Positions 10,836 to 21,039 are shown, counted from the stretch's first letter. The stretch is 64,000 bases of DNA from Hyphomicrobiales bacterium (GCA_900471525.1 UCEZ01000027.1:301068-365067); one strand, 5' to 3'. Made by a program: numbers and translations. Notes: a model not told the origin generated them from the sequence alone.

Positions 10836-12206
10836 TCAACGGCGCGTCCGGCCGTCATACTGCTTGACGGTTTCGCCGCCGAACAACAGCCGTTGCGGGT
10901 CCTTGTCGAAAGTGGAAATCGTGTTGTCCAGCGTTTGAACCGTGCGCCGCGTCTCGCTGACCAGAGCGTCGATATCGCGTAGTCCCGATCCGGAGAACCG
11001 TTTCAGATTTTCCGCGATCGGACCGATCTGCGCGTTGAGATTGTCCGCCATCTTGCGGAATGAAGCGAGCGTCGCACGGGCATCCGCCGACAGCGACGGC
11101 GCGTCCGCATCGCCGAGGAAGCCGTCGAGCTTGACCAGGATACCATCGACGCGGCTGGAAGCGGCATTCAGCTTGTTGGCCATCTGGGTGACGTCCGTGA
11201 TCGTCCGGTCGATATCGTTCTGGCGGCTTTTGATCCGATCAGCGAACTCAGCGATCGAGGCGACCGTCTTGCGCGCGTCGGCGCTGGCGGCCGATATGTC
11301 GTTGACAACGCCACTGACCTTCTGGGGCTCGATGGCCGCAATCAACGTGTCGACGCGATCGAGTGATGCGGAGGCTTTTTCGCCGAACCGCTGATAGGTC
11401 TCGGCGGTATGCTTGAACGTGGCAATAGTGTCGGCAACGCTGCTGGAGGCGCCGCTCAGATCATCGCTCATCTTCTCGACATTGCTGACAATGTGGTCGA
11501 TCTTCTTCGGATCGACGGATTTCACCAAAATGTCTGCCGCTGAAAGCGTCGAATCGAGCTTGCCGGCTGCAGCAGTGATCGAAGTCGACAGAGCGCTGAC
11601 GCTCTTCAGGAATTCATCGATGCCTTCGGAATTATCGGCCAGCGACTTGCTGAATCGTTCGGCATTGGAAATCGTGTGCGTCAGCGGGACCCGCACATCC
11701 TTGACAAAGCCCTGAATGTCGCCGATCGCGTCATTCGCCCGATCCATGATCTTGTCGGCCGTCGCCAGAAGGCTGGTCACACTGGATTGGTCGGCCGTCA
11801 TCTGGGCCGAGGTCCCGGTTTCCAGCGCCTTCGTCAGAATATTCTCCTCACCCTTGTTGCCGCCGCTGAGCTCGATATAGGCCGCCCCGGTCAGCCCCTG
11901 GATTTCCAGCGTCGCTGTGGTTGACTTCAGCACGGGCGCGTCGGCGGAAACCTCGGTGACGGCAACGGAATAGCGCGGGTCGTTGGAGTTGATGGCCAGA
12001 TTGCGGACGGAGCCGACAGGGATGCCGTTGAAGCGCACCGGCGAACCAACGCTGAGGCCGTTGGCCGATCCGGGAATGCTGATCACCAGCTCCACCATTT
12101 GGCCGCTGCGGCCATATTGGGACATCCAGTAGACGAAGCCGAAGGCCGCGAAGATGACCATGACGGTGAAAAATCCGACGATGGCGTAGTTGGCTTTTGT
12201 TTCCAT
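10836..12206 (-). CDS. MlaD/MCE-domain protein of a lipid ABC transporter
   Basis: A 456-residue periplasmic protein anchored by one N-terminal helix (residues about 5-28, YAIVGFFTVMVIFAAFGFVY). The MCE/MlaD domain follows (about 38-115, with GLSVGSPVRFNGIPVGSV and GLTGAAYIELSGG). The long remainder is predicted alpha-helical coiled coil, rich in Ala/Ser/Asp, with repeated Mla-tail-like segments. Such proteins form hexameric channels that carry phospholipid between the membranes. The start METKANYA was chosen because it precedes the membrane helix directly; an upstream in-frame Met lies ten codons earlier. Third gene of the operon mlaE-mlaF-mlaD-lipoprotein. Confidence 0.92.
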   Translation of the reverse strand: METKANYAIVGFFTVMVIFAAFGFVYWMSQYGRSGQMVELVISIPGSANGLSVGSPVRFNGIPVGSVRNLAINSNDPRYSVAVTEVSADAPVLKSTTATLEIQGLTGAAYIELSGGNKGEENILTKALETGTSAQMTADQSSVTSLLATADKIMDRANDAIGDIQGFVKDVRVPLTHTISNAERFSKSLADNSEGIDEFLKSVSALSTSITAAAGKLDSTLSAADILVKSVDPKKIDHIVSNVEKMSDDLSGASSSVADTIATFKHTAETYQRFGEKASASLDRVDTLIAAIEPQKVSGVVNDISAASADARKTVASIAEFADRIKSRQNDIDRTITDVTQMANKLNAASSRVDGILVKLDGFLGDADAPSLSADARATLASFRKMADNLNAQIGPIAENLKRFSGSGLRDIDALVSETRRTVQTLDNTISTFDKDPQRLLFGGETVKQYDGRTRR

Positions 12207-12292
12207 TGCTACCGGTACCCTTGGGGGACGCCGCAAACGCGGCTCCTTGCTTCGATCAAATCATTTGTGCGGCGCCAAAACGTGCGGTGCCG

Positions 12293-13144
12293 TCAGGAAA
12301 CCTTCTTGTCGTTATCGCGGACGATCGAGCGCGCACGCTTACCCTGGAAATAGGACTTCACCCACTCATCGTCGCAGGCCAGCATATCCTCGATCGTACC
12401 TTCGACCAGAACCTTCTTCTTCCCCAGTACAGCGATCCGGTCGCAGACCGAAAACAGGCTGTCGAGGTCGTGCGTCACCATATACACGGTCAATCCCAGG
12501 GTGTCGCGCAGTTTGGCGATCAGGTTGTCGAACTCCGCAGCCCCGATCGGGTCGAGCCCGGATGTCGGTTCGTCGAGGAAAACCAGGTCCGGATCGAGCG
12601 CCAGCGCACGCGCCAAGGCCGCCCGCTTGATCATGCCGCCGGACAATTCCGACGGGAATTTGTCCGCCGCCTCCGGTGCAAGGCCCACCATGTCGATCTT
12701 CAACCGCGCCAGTTCGTCCATCAGATCCTGCGGCAGATTGAGATACTCCCGCATCGGTACCTGGATGTTTTCCTTGACCGTCAACGATGAGAATAGAGCG
12801 CCGTGTTGGAACAGCACCCCAAGCCGCATATCGAGCTCCATGCGCTCTTCTTCGCTGACCGCATCATACTCGACACCGAGAATCTTGATCGATCCCGACC
12901 GGCGGGGAAGCAGGCGCAGAACGGTGCGCATCAGCACTGACTTTCCCGTGCCTGACGCGCCGACGAAACCGAGGATTTCGCCGCGGTAGATATCGAGGTT
13001 GAGCTTGTCGAGGACGATATTGGAACCGAAGCCGACTGTCAGATCCTGCACGGACAGGACGATCTCCGAAGCGTTTTCACCGCGTTCGTTTTCCCCATTT
13101 GCGGTTACGTCTTCTCTCGGTTCCACCGACAAAACCTCTTCCAT
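12293..13144 (-). CDS. MlaF-type ABC ATPase
   Basis: The cytoplasmic ATPase of a lipid-transporting Mla/Mce system, 283 residues. Walker A is GASGTGKS (about residue 66), the signature LSGGMIKRAAL and Walker B LVFLDEPTSGLD, followed by an H-loop THDLDS. The LSGGM variant is typical of the MlaF group. The N-terminal 30 residues form a polar extension (MEEVLSVEPREDVTANGENE). Its ATG overlaps the mlaE stop as TGATG, so translation is probably coupled. A longer open frame continues upstream through mlaE in another reading frame and is not real. Confidence 0.93.
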   Translation of the reverse strand: MEEVLSVEPREDVTANGENERGENASEIVLSVQDLTVGFGSNIVLDKLNLDIYRGEILGFVGASGTGKSVLMRTVLRLLPRRSGSIKILGVEYDAVSEEERMELDMRLGVLFQHGALFSSLTVKENIQVPMREYLNLPQDLMDELARLKIDMVGLAPEAADKFPSELSGGMIKRAALARALALDPDLVFLDEPTSGLDPIGAAEFDNLIAKLRDTLGLTVYMVTHDLDSLFSVCDRIAVLGKKKVLVEGTIEDMLACDDEWVKSYFQGKRARSIVRDNDKKVS

Positions 13145-14316
13145 CAGAAATCGATCGATGCGTAGAACATCGCAAAGAGGCCATCGACGAGAATGACCAC
13201 GAAGATCGACTTCACCACCGACTGGGTTACGTGTTTGCCGAGCGATTCGGCGCTGCCGCCGACTTTCAGGCCTTCGACGGCGGCAACGACACCGATGATC
13301 AGCGCCATGAACGGTGCTTTGATCATACCGGCGAGCACGGACGAAAAATCGACCGCCTCCTGAAGCCGCGCCAGAAAGGTCGCAAAGGTGATACCGGAAT
13401 AGCTCCAAGCGACCACCGCAGCCCCCGTTAGCGCCGCGAAGTTGGCGATGATGGTCAAAAGCGGCAATGCCACCGTGAGCGCCACGAGCCGCGGAAATAC
13501 GAGCACGCCGATCGGGCTGAGGCCCATGACCTTCAGCGCGTCGATCTCTTCGCGCATCTTCATCGAGCCGATCTCGGCCGTGATCGCGCTGCCGGAACGA
13601 CCAGCGATCATGATGGCGGTCAACAGAACGCCGATTTCGCGCAATTGCAAAATGCCGACCAGATCGACGACGAACAGTTCGGCGCCGAAATAGCGAAGCT
13701 GGAAGGCGCCCTGCTGGGCGATGATCGCGCCGATCAGGAACGACATCAACGTGATGATCGGCACAGCCTGGACGCCCATGCGGTCGATCTGGTTGACGAT
13801 GGCAGCCGGCGACAGCCCGCTGTGGCGCCCTAGCTTGAGCTGCGCACCGCGAACCGCCGAGCCGAGAATGAACATCGCGGCGATCGTGTCTTCCCATGCC
13901 GACATCACCGCCTCGCCGATCGGGGCAAAGAATCGCGCGAAAGCGGAGCCGAACTTCTTCTTCTCCTCGGACGGCTCCGGCAGTTCCTCAGGCAGCGCAC
14001 CGAGAAGCTCGACGTAACGGGGCTTGTCGCTGGTCAACTTGACGTCGCCAAGCTTGCTCATGAAGCGGCGGATAACCCAGGCGCCGGCCGTATCCATGGC
14101 GGTAATGGCGCTGAGATCGACTTCGCCCGCTTCCCCACCCTTGGACGCCAGTTCGTCCAGCCGGGGCGTGACGGTGTGAATGGATACGCTACGCCAATCA
14201 CCGCTGAAACGGTAGATTCGGGCGCCATCCTTGCCAGCTTCGTCGAGCTGCACGTCGGTGTCGGTTTTCACTTGGGAACGCGTCACGTCTGTTGGGTCTT
14301 CCGGAGATGGCTGCAT
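13144..14316 (-). CDS. MlaE-type permease with N-terminal STAS domain
   Basis: A 390-residue permease of an Mla/Mce lipid transporter. Residues about 30-110 form a cytoplasmic STAS-like domain (RIYRFSGDWRSVSIHTV, with VDLSAITAMDTAGAWVI), a fusion common in rhizobial members that in E. coli is the separate MlaB. The remaining part carries the conserved permease core (QQGAFQLRYFGAELFVVDLV, REIGVLLTAIMIAGRSGSAI, EIDALKVMGLSP). It is first of a four-gene operon and overlaps the ATPase gene by one base. The start at 14316 has no in-frame competitor. Confidence 0.93.
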   Translation of the reverse strand: MQPSPEDPTDVTRSQVKTDTDVQLDEAGKDGARIYRFSGDWRSVSIHTVTPRLDELASKGGEAGEVDLSAITAMDTAGAWVIRRFMSKLGDVKLTSDKPRYVELLGALPEELPEPSEEKKKFGSAFARFFAPIGEAVMSAWEDTIAAMFILGSAVRGAQLKLGRHSGLSPAAIVNQIDRMGVQAVPIITLMSFLIGAIIAQQGAFQLRYFGAELFVVDLVGILQLREIGVLLTAIMIAGRSGSAITAEIGSMKMREEIDALKVMGLSPIGVLVFPRLVALTVALPLLTIIANFAALTGAAVVAWSYSGITFATFLARLQEAVDFSSVLAGMIKAPFMALIIGVVAAVEGLKVGGSAESLGKHVTQSVVKSIFVVILVDGLFAMFYASIDF

Positions 14317-14426
14317 TTGATAAAACGTTGGCGACTCATAGCCGCTACCGGATCATCTGTCACCGATTGAAACGTTTCCGTGCCAAACGGTTGGCGGCTG
14401 AGATATGGATGCCACAGGAGAAGCCC

Positions 14427-15410
14427 ATGCCCCGTCTGCTGAATACCGCCGTCGAACATTTTCCGATCGCCGGCAGCTTCACGATTTCGCGCGGCAGCAA
14501 GACGACGGCTTCCGTGGTCACCTGCAAGGTCGAGGACGATGGATTTGTCGGTAACGGCGAATGCGTTCCATACGCGCGCTATGGCGAAACACTCGACAGC
14601 GTGCTTGCCGAAATCGAGGCGATCCGGCCGCGGATCGAAGCAGGACTCGACCGGGAAGGTTTGCGCAGAACGATGCAGGCGGGCGCTGCGCGAAATGCCG
14701 TCGATTGTGCGCTCTGGGATCTGGAGGCGAAGAAAGCGGGCAAGCGCGCTTTTACGCACGCCGGACTGGCCGAACCGGGACCACTCACCACCGCCTATAC
14801 GATTTCGCTCGGTGAACCCGGCGCAATGGCAGCGCAGGCCGCGCAATATGCCCATCGGGCGCTTCTCAAGGTGAAGGTCGGAACGGCCGATGATGCCTCC
14901 CGCATTCGCGCCGTCCGGGCAGCCGCGCCCACAAGCGCGATTATCCTTGACGCAAACGAAGGTTGGACAGAAGAAAATCTCGCCTATCACTTCGCCGCCT
15001 GCGCCGAATCGGGTGTCTCCCTTATCGAACAGCCCCTTCCCGCCGGACAGGACGGCGCGCTGGCATCGATCGCCCACCCCGTCCCGGTTTGTGCCGACGA
15101 AAGTGTTCACAAGACCGAGGACCTGCCGAAGCTGGCCGGGCTCTACGACGCCGTCAACATCAAGCTGGACAAGACCGGCGGCCTGACGGAGGCGCTGCGC
15201 CTGCGCGACGCTGCAAGGACACTGAATCTCAAGATCATGGTCGGCTGCATGGTCGGCACCTCGCTCGGCATGGCGCCAGCGGTGCTTCTGGCGCAAGGAG
15301 CTGATTTCGTCGATCTCGACGGCCCGCTGCTTTTGGCGCGCGACCGCGAGCCGGGTCTACGCTACGAGGCGTCGCTGGTGTTCCCGCCGCCTGCCGCCCT
15401 TTGGGGCTGA
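14427..15410 (+). CDS. Enolase-superfamily dipeptide epimerase (L-Ala-D/L-Glu type)
   Basis: A 327-residue member of the muconate-lactonising enzyme subgroup. Catalytic landmarks visible: the first KxK lysine pair in ALLKVKVG, metal ligands in DANEGW, EQPLP and ADES, and the second lysine in IKLDKTGG. These enzymes epimerise L-Ala-D-Glu and related murein dipeptides, assisting peptidoglycan recycling. The start at ATG 14427 is set by AGGAG eight bases upstream; the open frame runs 45 codons further but without a site. The gene overlaps the convergent MFS gene by 49 bases at the 3' end. Substrate specificity is inferred. Confidence 0.9.
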   Translation: MPRLLNTAVEHFPIAGSFTISRGSKTTASVVTCKVEDDGFVGNGECVPYARYGETLDSVLAEIEAIRPRIEAGLDREGLRRTMQAGAARNAVDCALWDLEAKKAGKRAFTHAGLAEPGPLTTAYTISLGEPGAMAAQAAQYAHRALLKVKVGTADDASRIRAVRAAAPTSAIILDANEGWTEENLAYHFAACAESGVSLIEQPLPAGQDGALASIAHPVPVCADESVHKTEDLPKLAGLYDAVNIKLDKTGGLTEALRLRDAARTLNLKIMVGCMVGTSLGMAPAVLLAQGADFVDLDGPLLLARDREPGLRYEASLVFPPPAALWG

Positions 15411-16582
15411 AGGCACCAGGCAGCAAAGGCCGAACAGCAGCCGATGAAGGCAACGACGGACATCGAATAGAAGCCCTGGACGCCGAACCAAGTGTAGAAA
15501 TAGCCGGATGCGAAGGTGAAGATCGCCGAGAAAACGCCGGTGTAGAAGAAATACAGCCCCTGAGCGGAGGCTTCCTGCTCCTCCGGCACGCGTTGAACTA
15601 GAATGTTTTGCATGCCCGTATGCATGATCGCATAGGTGAAAGCGTGGAAACATTGCAAGGCGAAATAGCCCCAGAAGCCGAGATCCATGGGAAAAATGAT
15701 CCAGCGCGCGACCGCAAGGCCGCAGCCGGAAAAGATCATCGTCCACAGGCTGAAACGACGGATGATCATCTTGGCACAAAAAAACATCGCCACTTCAGCC
15801 GCGACGCCGGCGCTCCAGAGCAGACCGATCTGCGTCCCTGAAAAACCGATGTGCTGCCAGTAGATCGCCGAGAAGGCGAACAGCATTGCATGGCTGCCAT
15901 TGACCAGCGTCACGCCGATCAAGAGCAATTGCAGATCGAGTTTACGCAGCGCCTTTGGCGGTGGCTCCGTCAGCGTCGTCAGCGTCGACGGCCGCCGCGG
16001 CCGGCCAACACGGGGAGCGATGAAAGTCATGAGGATCATCAGGACGAAACCGCCAGCCATGGCCGGCAACACCATCGAACCTCCGTAGAGACCGATCATC
16101 ACGCCGCCCAGCATGGTCGCACCGATGAAGGCGACAGAGCCCCAGACACGCATTGTCGCATAATCGAATCCCCAGCGCCGCACGCCGGTGAGCGCAATCG
16201 CCTCGACGATCGGCACATAAGGCGAGTATGCACCGCCCTGCAGCGCATAGATGACCAGCACGAACCAGAAGCTGTGGGAGACGAACAGCGCCAGTGCCGT
16301 CAGGAGCGACAGGACCGCGGACCAGATCAATACCTTGGCACGCTCCCCAATCCGGTCGGCAAGAAGCCCGACCAGCGGCGCGGTAATAACGCGCACGAAC
16401 ATCGGTACAGCAAGAATAATGCCGATCTCGAAATCGCTCAGCGACAGGGTGCTCAGCCAGACCGGAAAATACGGCATGGCGAAACCGTTGACGACAAGAG
16501 GCGCACAGAAGAGCAAGGCGATGCGCGGCACGAAATATGCCGGCGCTTCCTCGCGAAAGGGAGGCGGTGAGGAGGGAATCAT
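15362..16582 (-). CDS. MFS transporter of the HcaT/LacY-like type
   Basis: A 406-residue carrier with about twelve membrane helices. Its N-terminal layout (PRIALLFCAPLVVNGFAMPYFPVW, then GLLADRIGERAKVLIWS as the helix 2-3 loop) matches the phenylpropionate/HcaT branch of the major facilitator superfamily. A central loop near residue 200 (RVGRPRRPSTLTTLTEPPPK) is basic. The C-terminus is hydrophilic and its last 49 coding bases overlap the end of the epimerase gene, read in the opposite direction. The substrate is unknown; it might import a murein or aromatic compound, but that is a guess from position. Confidence 0.85.
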   Translation of the reverse strand: MIPSSPPPFREEAPAYFVPRIALLFCAPLVVNGFAMPYFPVWLSTLSLSDFEIGIILAVPMFVRVITAPLVGLLADRIGERAKVLIWSAVLSLLTALALFVSHSFWFVLVIYALQGGAYSPYVPIVEAIALTGVRRWGFDYATMRVWGSVAFIGATMLGGVMIGLYGGSMVLPAMAGGFVLMILMTFIAPRVGRPRRPSTLTTLTEPPPKALRKLDLQLLLIGVTLVNGSHAMLFAFSAIYWQHIGFSGTQIGLLWSAGVAAEVAMFFCAKMIIRRFSLWTMIFSGCGLAVARWIIFPMDLGFWGYFALQCFHAFTYAIMHTGMQNILVQRVPEEQEASAQGLYFFYTGVFSAIFTFASGYFYTWFGVQGFYSMSVVAFIGCCSAFAAWCLQPQRAAGGGNTSDAS

Positions 16583-16675
16583 GGAGGGACCTGACGAATA
16601 CGTCCATGATTTATCACGGCGACTTGGAGCAGCGCCAGAAGCTAGATTTCCCTACAGCCTTTGCGCATGCGCTTT

Positions 16676-17515
16676 TCAGGCTGCCTGTTGCGAAAGCGCC
16701 CGGGCCATCATCACCTCAACCTCGGTCGTATCCTCGCGCACGGCAGGAACGCCGCTCAACTGGCGCCAGGTGATCAGTTCCATCGTGCCATCGTGATGCT
16801 CGGCGATCGCCGTGCAGCTTTCCACCCAGTCGCCGGTGTTGATGTAGCGGACGCCGCCGATATCCTCCATCACCGCGTGATGGATATGGCCGCAGATCAC
16901 CCCATCGGCATTTTCCCGCCGCGCTTCATCAGCAACCACGCGCTGGAATTCGCCGATGAAGTTGACCGCGTGCTTGACCTGCAGCTTCGCCCAGGCCGAA
17001 AACGACCAGTAGGGCAGCCCAAGACGGCGACGCACGGCCGACAGCCCGATATTGATGACGATCGCCATGTCGTAGGCCCAGTCGCCGAGATAGGCGAGCA
17101 GCCGTGCATTGCGCACGACCACGTCGAATTCATCCCCGTGCAGAACCAGATATTTCCGCCCATCGGCGCCCTCGTGCATATGACGCTGCGCAACCTCTAT
17201 GCCGCCGAAATGCACGCCGGGAAAGTCGCGCATGAATTCGTCGTGGTTGCCGGGTATGTAAATGATGCGGCTGCCCTTGCGCGCCTTGCGCAGCAGCTTC
17301 TGGACGACGTCGTTGCAGGCTTGCGGCCAGTACCAGCTGCGCTTCAACCGCCAGCCATCGACGATATCCCCGACCAGGATGATCGTCTCGGCGTCGGTGA
17401 CGCGCAGAAAATCGAGGAGATAGTCGGTCTTGGCCGCCTTCGATCCCAGATGAACGTCGGAAATGAACAGGGTTCTGAAGTGCCTGGTGGCTTCAACGTG
17501 CTCTTTCTCGGTCAT
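16676..17515 (-). CDS. LpxH-like metallophosphoesterase
   Basis: Calcineurin-like phosphoesterase of about 279 residues, related to UDP-2,3-diacylglucosamine pyrophosphatase LpxH. Metal-binding motifs in order: SDVHLG (about residue 20), GDIVDGW, GNHDE, HGDEFD and GHIHHA. This subgroup is widespread in alphaproteobacteria that also use the unrelated LpxI for lipid A synthesis, so a true LpxH role is not assured. Start ATG 17515 has GAGG four bases upstream; the TTG at 17527 is an alternative. Divergent from the malic enzyme gene with 206 bases between. Confidence 0.85.
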   Translation of the reverse strand: MTEKEHVEATRHFRTLFISDVHLGSKAAKTDYLLDFLRVTDAETIILVGDIVDGWRLKRSWYWPQACNDVVQKLLRKARKGSRIIYIPGNHDEFMRDFPGVHFGGIEVAQRHMHEGADGRKYLVLHGDEFDVVVRNARLLAYLGDWAYDMAIVINIGLSAVRRRLGLPYWSFSAWAKLQVKHAVNFIGEFQRVVADEARRENADGVICGHIHHAVMEDIGGVRYINTGDWVESCTAIAEHHDGTMELITWRQLSGVPAVREDTTEVEVMMARALSQQAA

Positions 17516-17721
17516 TCTGCCTCGCAACGGTCTATCGTGCCTCTCTTAAGGACCTTCAAAAACAGACTCTTGTTTCAGGAGAATGACAGCCTGTGGACGC
17601 AGCAATTTCCCAGGCGAAACACCTGTTCCCGAAAACCAAGGATAAACGGTCGGTTCGAAACTGTACGGCACGTCCGTTTCATGCAAAAAGAACCGCGACG
17701 AACAGGTAGGGATTCACGAAT

Positions 17722-20034
17722 ATGAGCACCGGCGACAAGGCCAAGACCCCCACGGATCCAGCAAGCGGCGACCTTGACGAACAGGCGCTGTTCTTCCATC
17801 GCTATCCGCGTCCCGGAAAGCTTGAGATCCAGCCGACCAAGCCGCTCGGCAACCAGCGCGACCTGGCGCTTGCCTATTCGCCAGGCGTCGCAGCCCCCTG
17901 CCTTGCCATCCGCGACGATCCGTCAACCGCCGCCGACTATACGGCCCGCGCCAATCTGGTCGCGGTCGTTTCGAACGGCACGGCGGTGCTCGGGCTCGGC
18001 AATATCGGACCGCTGGCCTCCAAGCCGGTGATGGAAGGCAAGGCCGTCCTGTTCAAGAAATTCGCTGGCATCGACGTTTTCGACATCGAAATCGACGCGC
18101 CCGAGATCGACCAGATGGTCAATGTCATTTCCGCCCTTGAGCCAACCTTCGGCGGCATCAACCTGGAAGACATCAAGGCGCCGGAATGTTTCGAAGTGGA
18201 ACGCCGGCTGCGCGAGAAGATGGATATTCCGGTTTTCCATGATGACCAGCACGGAACCGCGATTATCGTCGCCGCCGCCATCCTCAACGGCCTTGAACTC
18301 GCCGGCAAGGATATTGCCAAGGCAAAGATCGTCACCTCCGGCGCGGGCGCGGCCGCCCTCGCCTGCCTCAATCTCCTGGTGACGCTCGGCGCGCGGCGTG
18401 AAAACATCTGGGTGCATGACCTCGAAGGCCTCGTCTATGTCGGCCGCGAAGTGCTGATGGACGAGTGGAAGTCGATCTATGCCCAGGACAGCGACAACCG
18501 CGTGCTGGCCGACAGCATTGCCGGTGCCGACGTCTTCCTCGGCCTTTCGGCCGCCGATGTCTTGAAGCCGGAACTTTTGGTGCAGATGGCGGAAAAGCCG
18601 CTGATCATGGCGCTCGCCAACCCCAATCCCGAAATCATGCCGGAAGTCGCGCGCGCAGCCCGCCCCGACGCGATGATCTGCACTGGCCGCTCGGATTTCC
18701 CCAACCAGGTCAACAATGTCCTCTGCTTCCCCTATATCTTCCGCGGTGCGCTCGATTGCAGCGCCCGGACGATCAACGAGGAAATGAAAATGGCGGCCGT
18801 GCGCGCCATCGCCGCCCTTGCCCGCGAGGAGCCGTCCGATGTCGCAGCCCGCGCCTATTCCGGCGAAACGCCGGTCTTCGGCCCGGACTACCTGATCCCC
18901 TCGCCGTTCGATCAGCGACTGATCCTGCGCATTGCGCCGGCCGTCGCCAAGGCTGCGGCCGACAGCGGCGTCGCCAACCGACCAATCACGGATTTCGACG
19001 CCTATCTCGACCAGCTCAACCGGTTCGTCTTCCGCTCCGGCTTCATCATGAAGCCGATCTTCGCTGCAGCCAAGAACGCCCAGAAAAACCGGGTGATCTT
19101 CTCGGAAGGCGAAGACGAGCGCGTGCTGCGCGCAGCACAGGTGCTGCTCGAAGACGGAACCGCCCGCCCGATCCTCATCGGCCGTCCTCACATCATCGAG
19201 ACGCGGCTGAAGCGCTACGGCCTGCGTATCCGGCCGGACGTGGACTTCGAAGTGGTCAACCCGGAAGGCGATCCGCGCTTTCGCGACTATGTCGATGACT
19301 ATTTTGCGCTGGTCGGTCGCCTCGGCGTCATTCCGGAAGCAGCCCGCACGATCGTCAGAACCAACCAGACCGTCATCGGCGCTCTCGCGGTCCGGCGTGG
19401 TGAAGCAGATGCGCTGATTTGTGGCGTCGAAGGCCGCTACAGCGCCCATCTGCGCGCTGTCTCCCAGATCATCGGCAAGCGCGAGGGTGTGCTCGACTTC
19501 TCCGCCCTCAGCCTGCTGATCTCGCAGCGTGGCACCACCTTCCTCACCGATACCTATGTGACCTTCGATCCGACGGCCGAGGAAATCGCCCAGAAGACGG
19601 TGATGGCCGCGCAGGAAATCCGTCGTTTCGGCATCACGCCGCGGGCAGCGTTGGTGTCGCATTCGAATTTCGGCTCGCGCGATTCGGCGAGCGCCTTCAA
19701 GATGCGCAAGGCCATGCAGATCGTTCGCGAATTGGCCCCCGATCTCGAAGCCGATGGCGAAATGCACGGCGATTCGGCCATCTCGGAAATCCTGCGCAAG
19801 CGCGTCATGCCCGACAGCACGCTGACCGGCGAAGCCAACCTGCTGGTCTTCCCCAACCTCGATGCCGCCAACATCACGCTCGGCGTGGTCAAGACGATGA
19901 CCGACAGCCTGCATGTCGGGCCTATCCTTTTGGGTACGGCTCTGCCAGCGCATATCCTGTCGCCGTCCGTTACCTCGCGCGGCGTCGTGAACATGGCGGC
20001 GCTGGCTGTGGTCGAGGCTTCGCACCCGGCGTAG
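17722..20034 (+). CDS. dme: Malic enzyme with C-terminal phosphotransacetylase-like domain
   Basis: A 770-residue enzyme that oxidatively decarboxylates malate to pyruvate. The N-terminal 430 residues are the malic enzyme ([28 protein letters not shown], the nucleotide fold [32 protein letters not shown]). Residues about 440-770 resemble phosphotransacetylase ([17 protein letters not shown]...), a regulatory fusion. Length and sequence closely resemble Sinorhizobium NAD-dependent Dme, which feeds acetyl-CoA synthesis in nitrogen-fixing bacteroids; the NADP paralogue Tme is similar, so the dme symbol is a best guess. Upstream TAGGGA supports the start. A long inverted repeat lacking a U-tract follows the stop. 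Confidence 0.93.
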   Translation: MSTGDKAKTPTDPASGDLDEQALFFHRYPRPGKLEIQPTKPLGNQRDLALAYSPGVAAPCLAIRDDPSTAADYTARANLVAVVSNGTAVLGLGNIGPLASKPVMEGKAVLFKKFAGIDVFDIEIDAPEIDQMVNVISALEPTFGGINLEDIKAPECFEVERRLREKMDIPVFHDDQHGTAIIVAAAILNGLELAGKDIAKAKIVTSGAGAAALACLNLLVTLGARRENIWVHDLEGLVYVGREVLMDEWKSIYAQDSDNRVLADSIAGADVFLGLSAADVLKPELLVQMAEKPLIMALANPNPEIMPEVARAARPDAMICTGRSDFPNQVNNVLCFPYIFRGALDCSARTINEEMKMAAVRAIAALAREEPSDVAARAYSGETPVFGPDYLIPSPFDQRLILRIAPAVAKAAADSGVANRPITDFDAYLDQLNRFVFRSGFIMKPIFAAAKNAQKNRVIFSEGEDERVLRAAQVLLEDGTARPILIGRPHIIETRLKRYGLRIRPDVDFEVVNPEGDPRFRDYVDDYFALVGRLGVIPEAARTIVRTNQTVIGALAVRRGEADALICGVEGRYSAHLRAVSQIIGKREGVLDFSALSLLISQRGTTFLTDTYVTFDPTAEEIAQKTVMAAQEIRRFGITPRAALVSHSNFGSRDSASAFKMRKAMQIVRELAPDLEADGEMHGDSAISEILRKRVMPDSTLTGEANLLVFPNLDAANITLGVVKTMTDSLHVGPILLGTALPAHILSPSVTSRGVVNMAALAVVEASHPA

Positions 20035-20041
20035 TGGAACA

Positions 20042-20075
20042 TTGACTGAGCCGACGGAAAGCTCGGCTCAGTCAA
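20042..20075. repeat. 13-base inverted repeat after malic enzyme
   Basis: Perfect 13-base arms (20042-20054 and 20063-20075) around an eight-base loop. The downstream side on the plus strand is an A-tract, not a T-tract, so it is not a standard terminator for the malic enzyme. It could stabilise the mRNA 3' end. Confidence 0.55.
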
Positions 20076-20213
20076 AAAAAGCAAGGAATATGCTCAAAAA
20101 TACAACTATAAATTGCGTATATTATAAATATTCTATTAACCAAAGATTGCACTAGACAAAGTCCACGAACCATTATCATGGTAAATTCCCTCAAATAACA
20201 GGGTATTTGCAAC

Positions 20214-20951
20214 ATGACTGACCAACAGGCATTCTTTGACCTGCTGGACATTATGGAAAACGAGAAACTCGTTGAAGCAAAACGGTTTTTCGCCCTGATG
20301 CGCAGCACCTTCAGTATCGCAAATCTACTTTACGCCGACGTCGATGTTCTATCGTCAGGCTTCGCAGTGCATCGGCTACACCATACATTCAGCACCTCTG
20401 CGACCAGAACCTATCTGGATGAAGGGTTCCTGCGAATCGATCCGATCCTTCGAATGACCATGGGCGGCATCAGGCCGGTGGATTGGGCGACTGCCCGCAA
20501 TCTTCACCCGGAAAGCGAACCGCTCTTTTCCGCGGCCACGCGGTTGGGGCTTGGCGTCGATGGCGTAACACTCCCGCTCCCGACACCGACACGCCGCCTC
20601 GCCTTTCTGGCGATCCATGCCGACATCCCCGCAGAAGAATGGCCGGCCTACCGGCGCTGCCATCTGCGCGACTTTCAAATTTTGGCCAATCTCTTCCACG
20701 CTTCCGTGCTGGAAAACGACAACCGGATCGAAATTTCGGAACACAGTGCCAAGATGTTGACCCATCGTGAAACAGAAGTGCTCAGTTGGACCGCTGCCGG
20801 CAAGAGTTATTGGGAAATCGGCACAATCCTAGGCATCTCCGAGCGTACCGTCCGCTTCTTCATGACCAATGCCCGCCGCAAGCTGAATGTCGTCTCCAAC
20901 ACGCAGGCCGTCGCCCAGGCCGTCCGCCGAGACCTTATCCCGACCTTCTGA
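20214..20951 (+). CDS. LuxR-family quorum-sensing regulator
   Basis: A 245-residue transcription factor. An N-terminal autoinducer-binding domain (about residues 20-165) includes the Asp/Trp-rich pocket region around FLRIDPILRM and RPVDWA. A C-terminal LuxR helix-turn-helix follows (about 178-240, LTHRETEVLSWTAAGKSYWEIGTILGISERTVRFFM split across the recognition helix). The protein lies 221 bases upstream of an AHL synthase on the same strand. Its 5' region is AT-rich and carries the small dyad ACCAT-TATC-ATGGT near 20171. Base composition at the 5' end is lower in GC than neighbours, a possible sign of transfer. It may be CinR-like, but I do not assign a symbol. Confidence 0.9.
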   Translation: MTDQQAFFDLLDIMENEKLVEAKRFFALMRSTFSIANLLYADVDVLSSGFAVHRLHHTFSTSATRTYLDEGFLRIDPILRMTMGGIRPVDWATARNLHPESEPLFSAATRLGLGVDGVTLPLPTPTRRLAFLAIHADIPAEEWPAYRRCHLRDFQILANLFHASVLENDNRIEISEHSAKMLTHRETEVLSWTAAGKSYWEIGTILGISERTVRFFMTNARRKLNVVSNTQAVAQAVRRDLIPTF

Positions 20952-21039
20952 TCCCCACCGAAGTATCGTCGCCTGCGACACCCCCGATCCAACCAGCTTC
21001 GGCAGAGCCGCCTCTCCGTACAGGGACCGAACAGGCCCC

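Noticed and set aside
13145..13897. Upstream extension of the MlaF-type ATPase frame
   Set aside because: The extension lies in the mlaE gene in another frame and is a low-complexity Arg/Gly/His sequence. The ATG at 13144 overlaps the mlaE stop and fits the family.
17923..20025. 700-codon minus-strand frame across the malic enzyme
   Set aside because: Complementary-strand shadow of a very well conserved enzyme in high-GC DNA.
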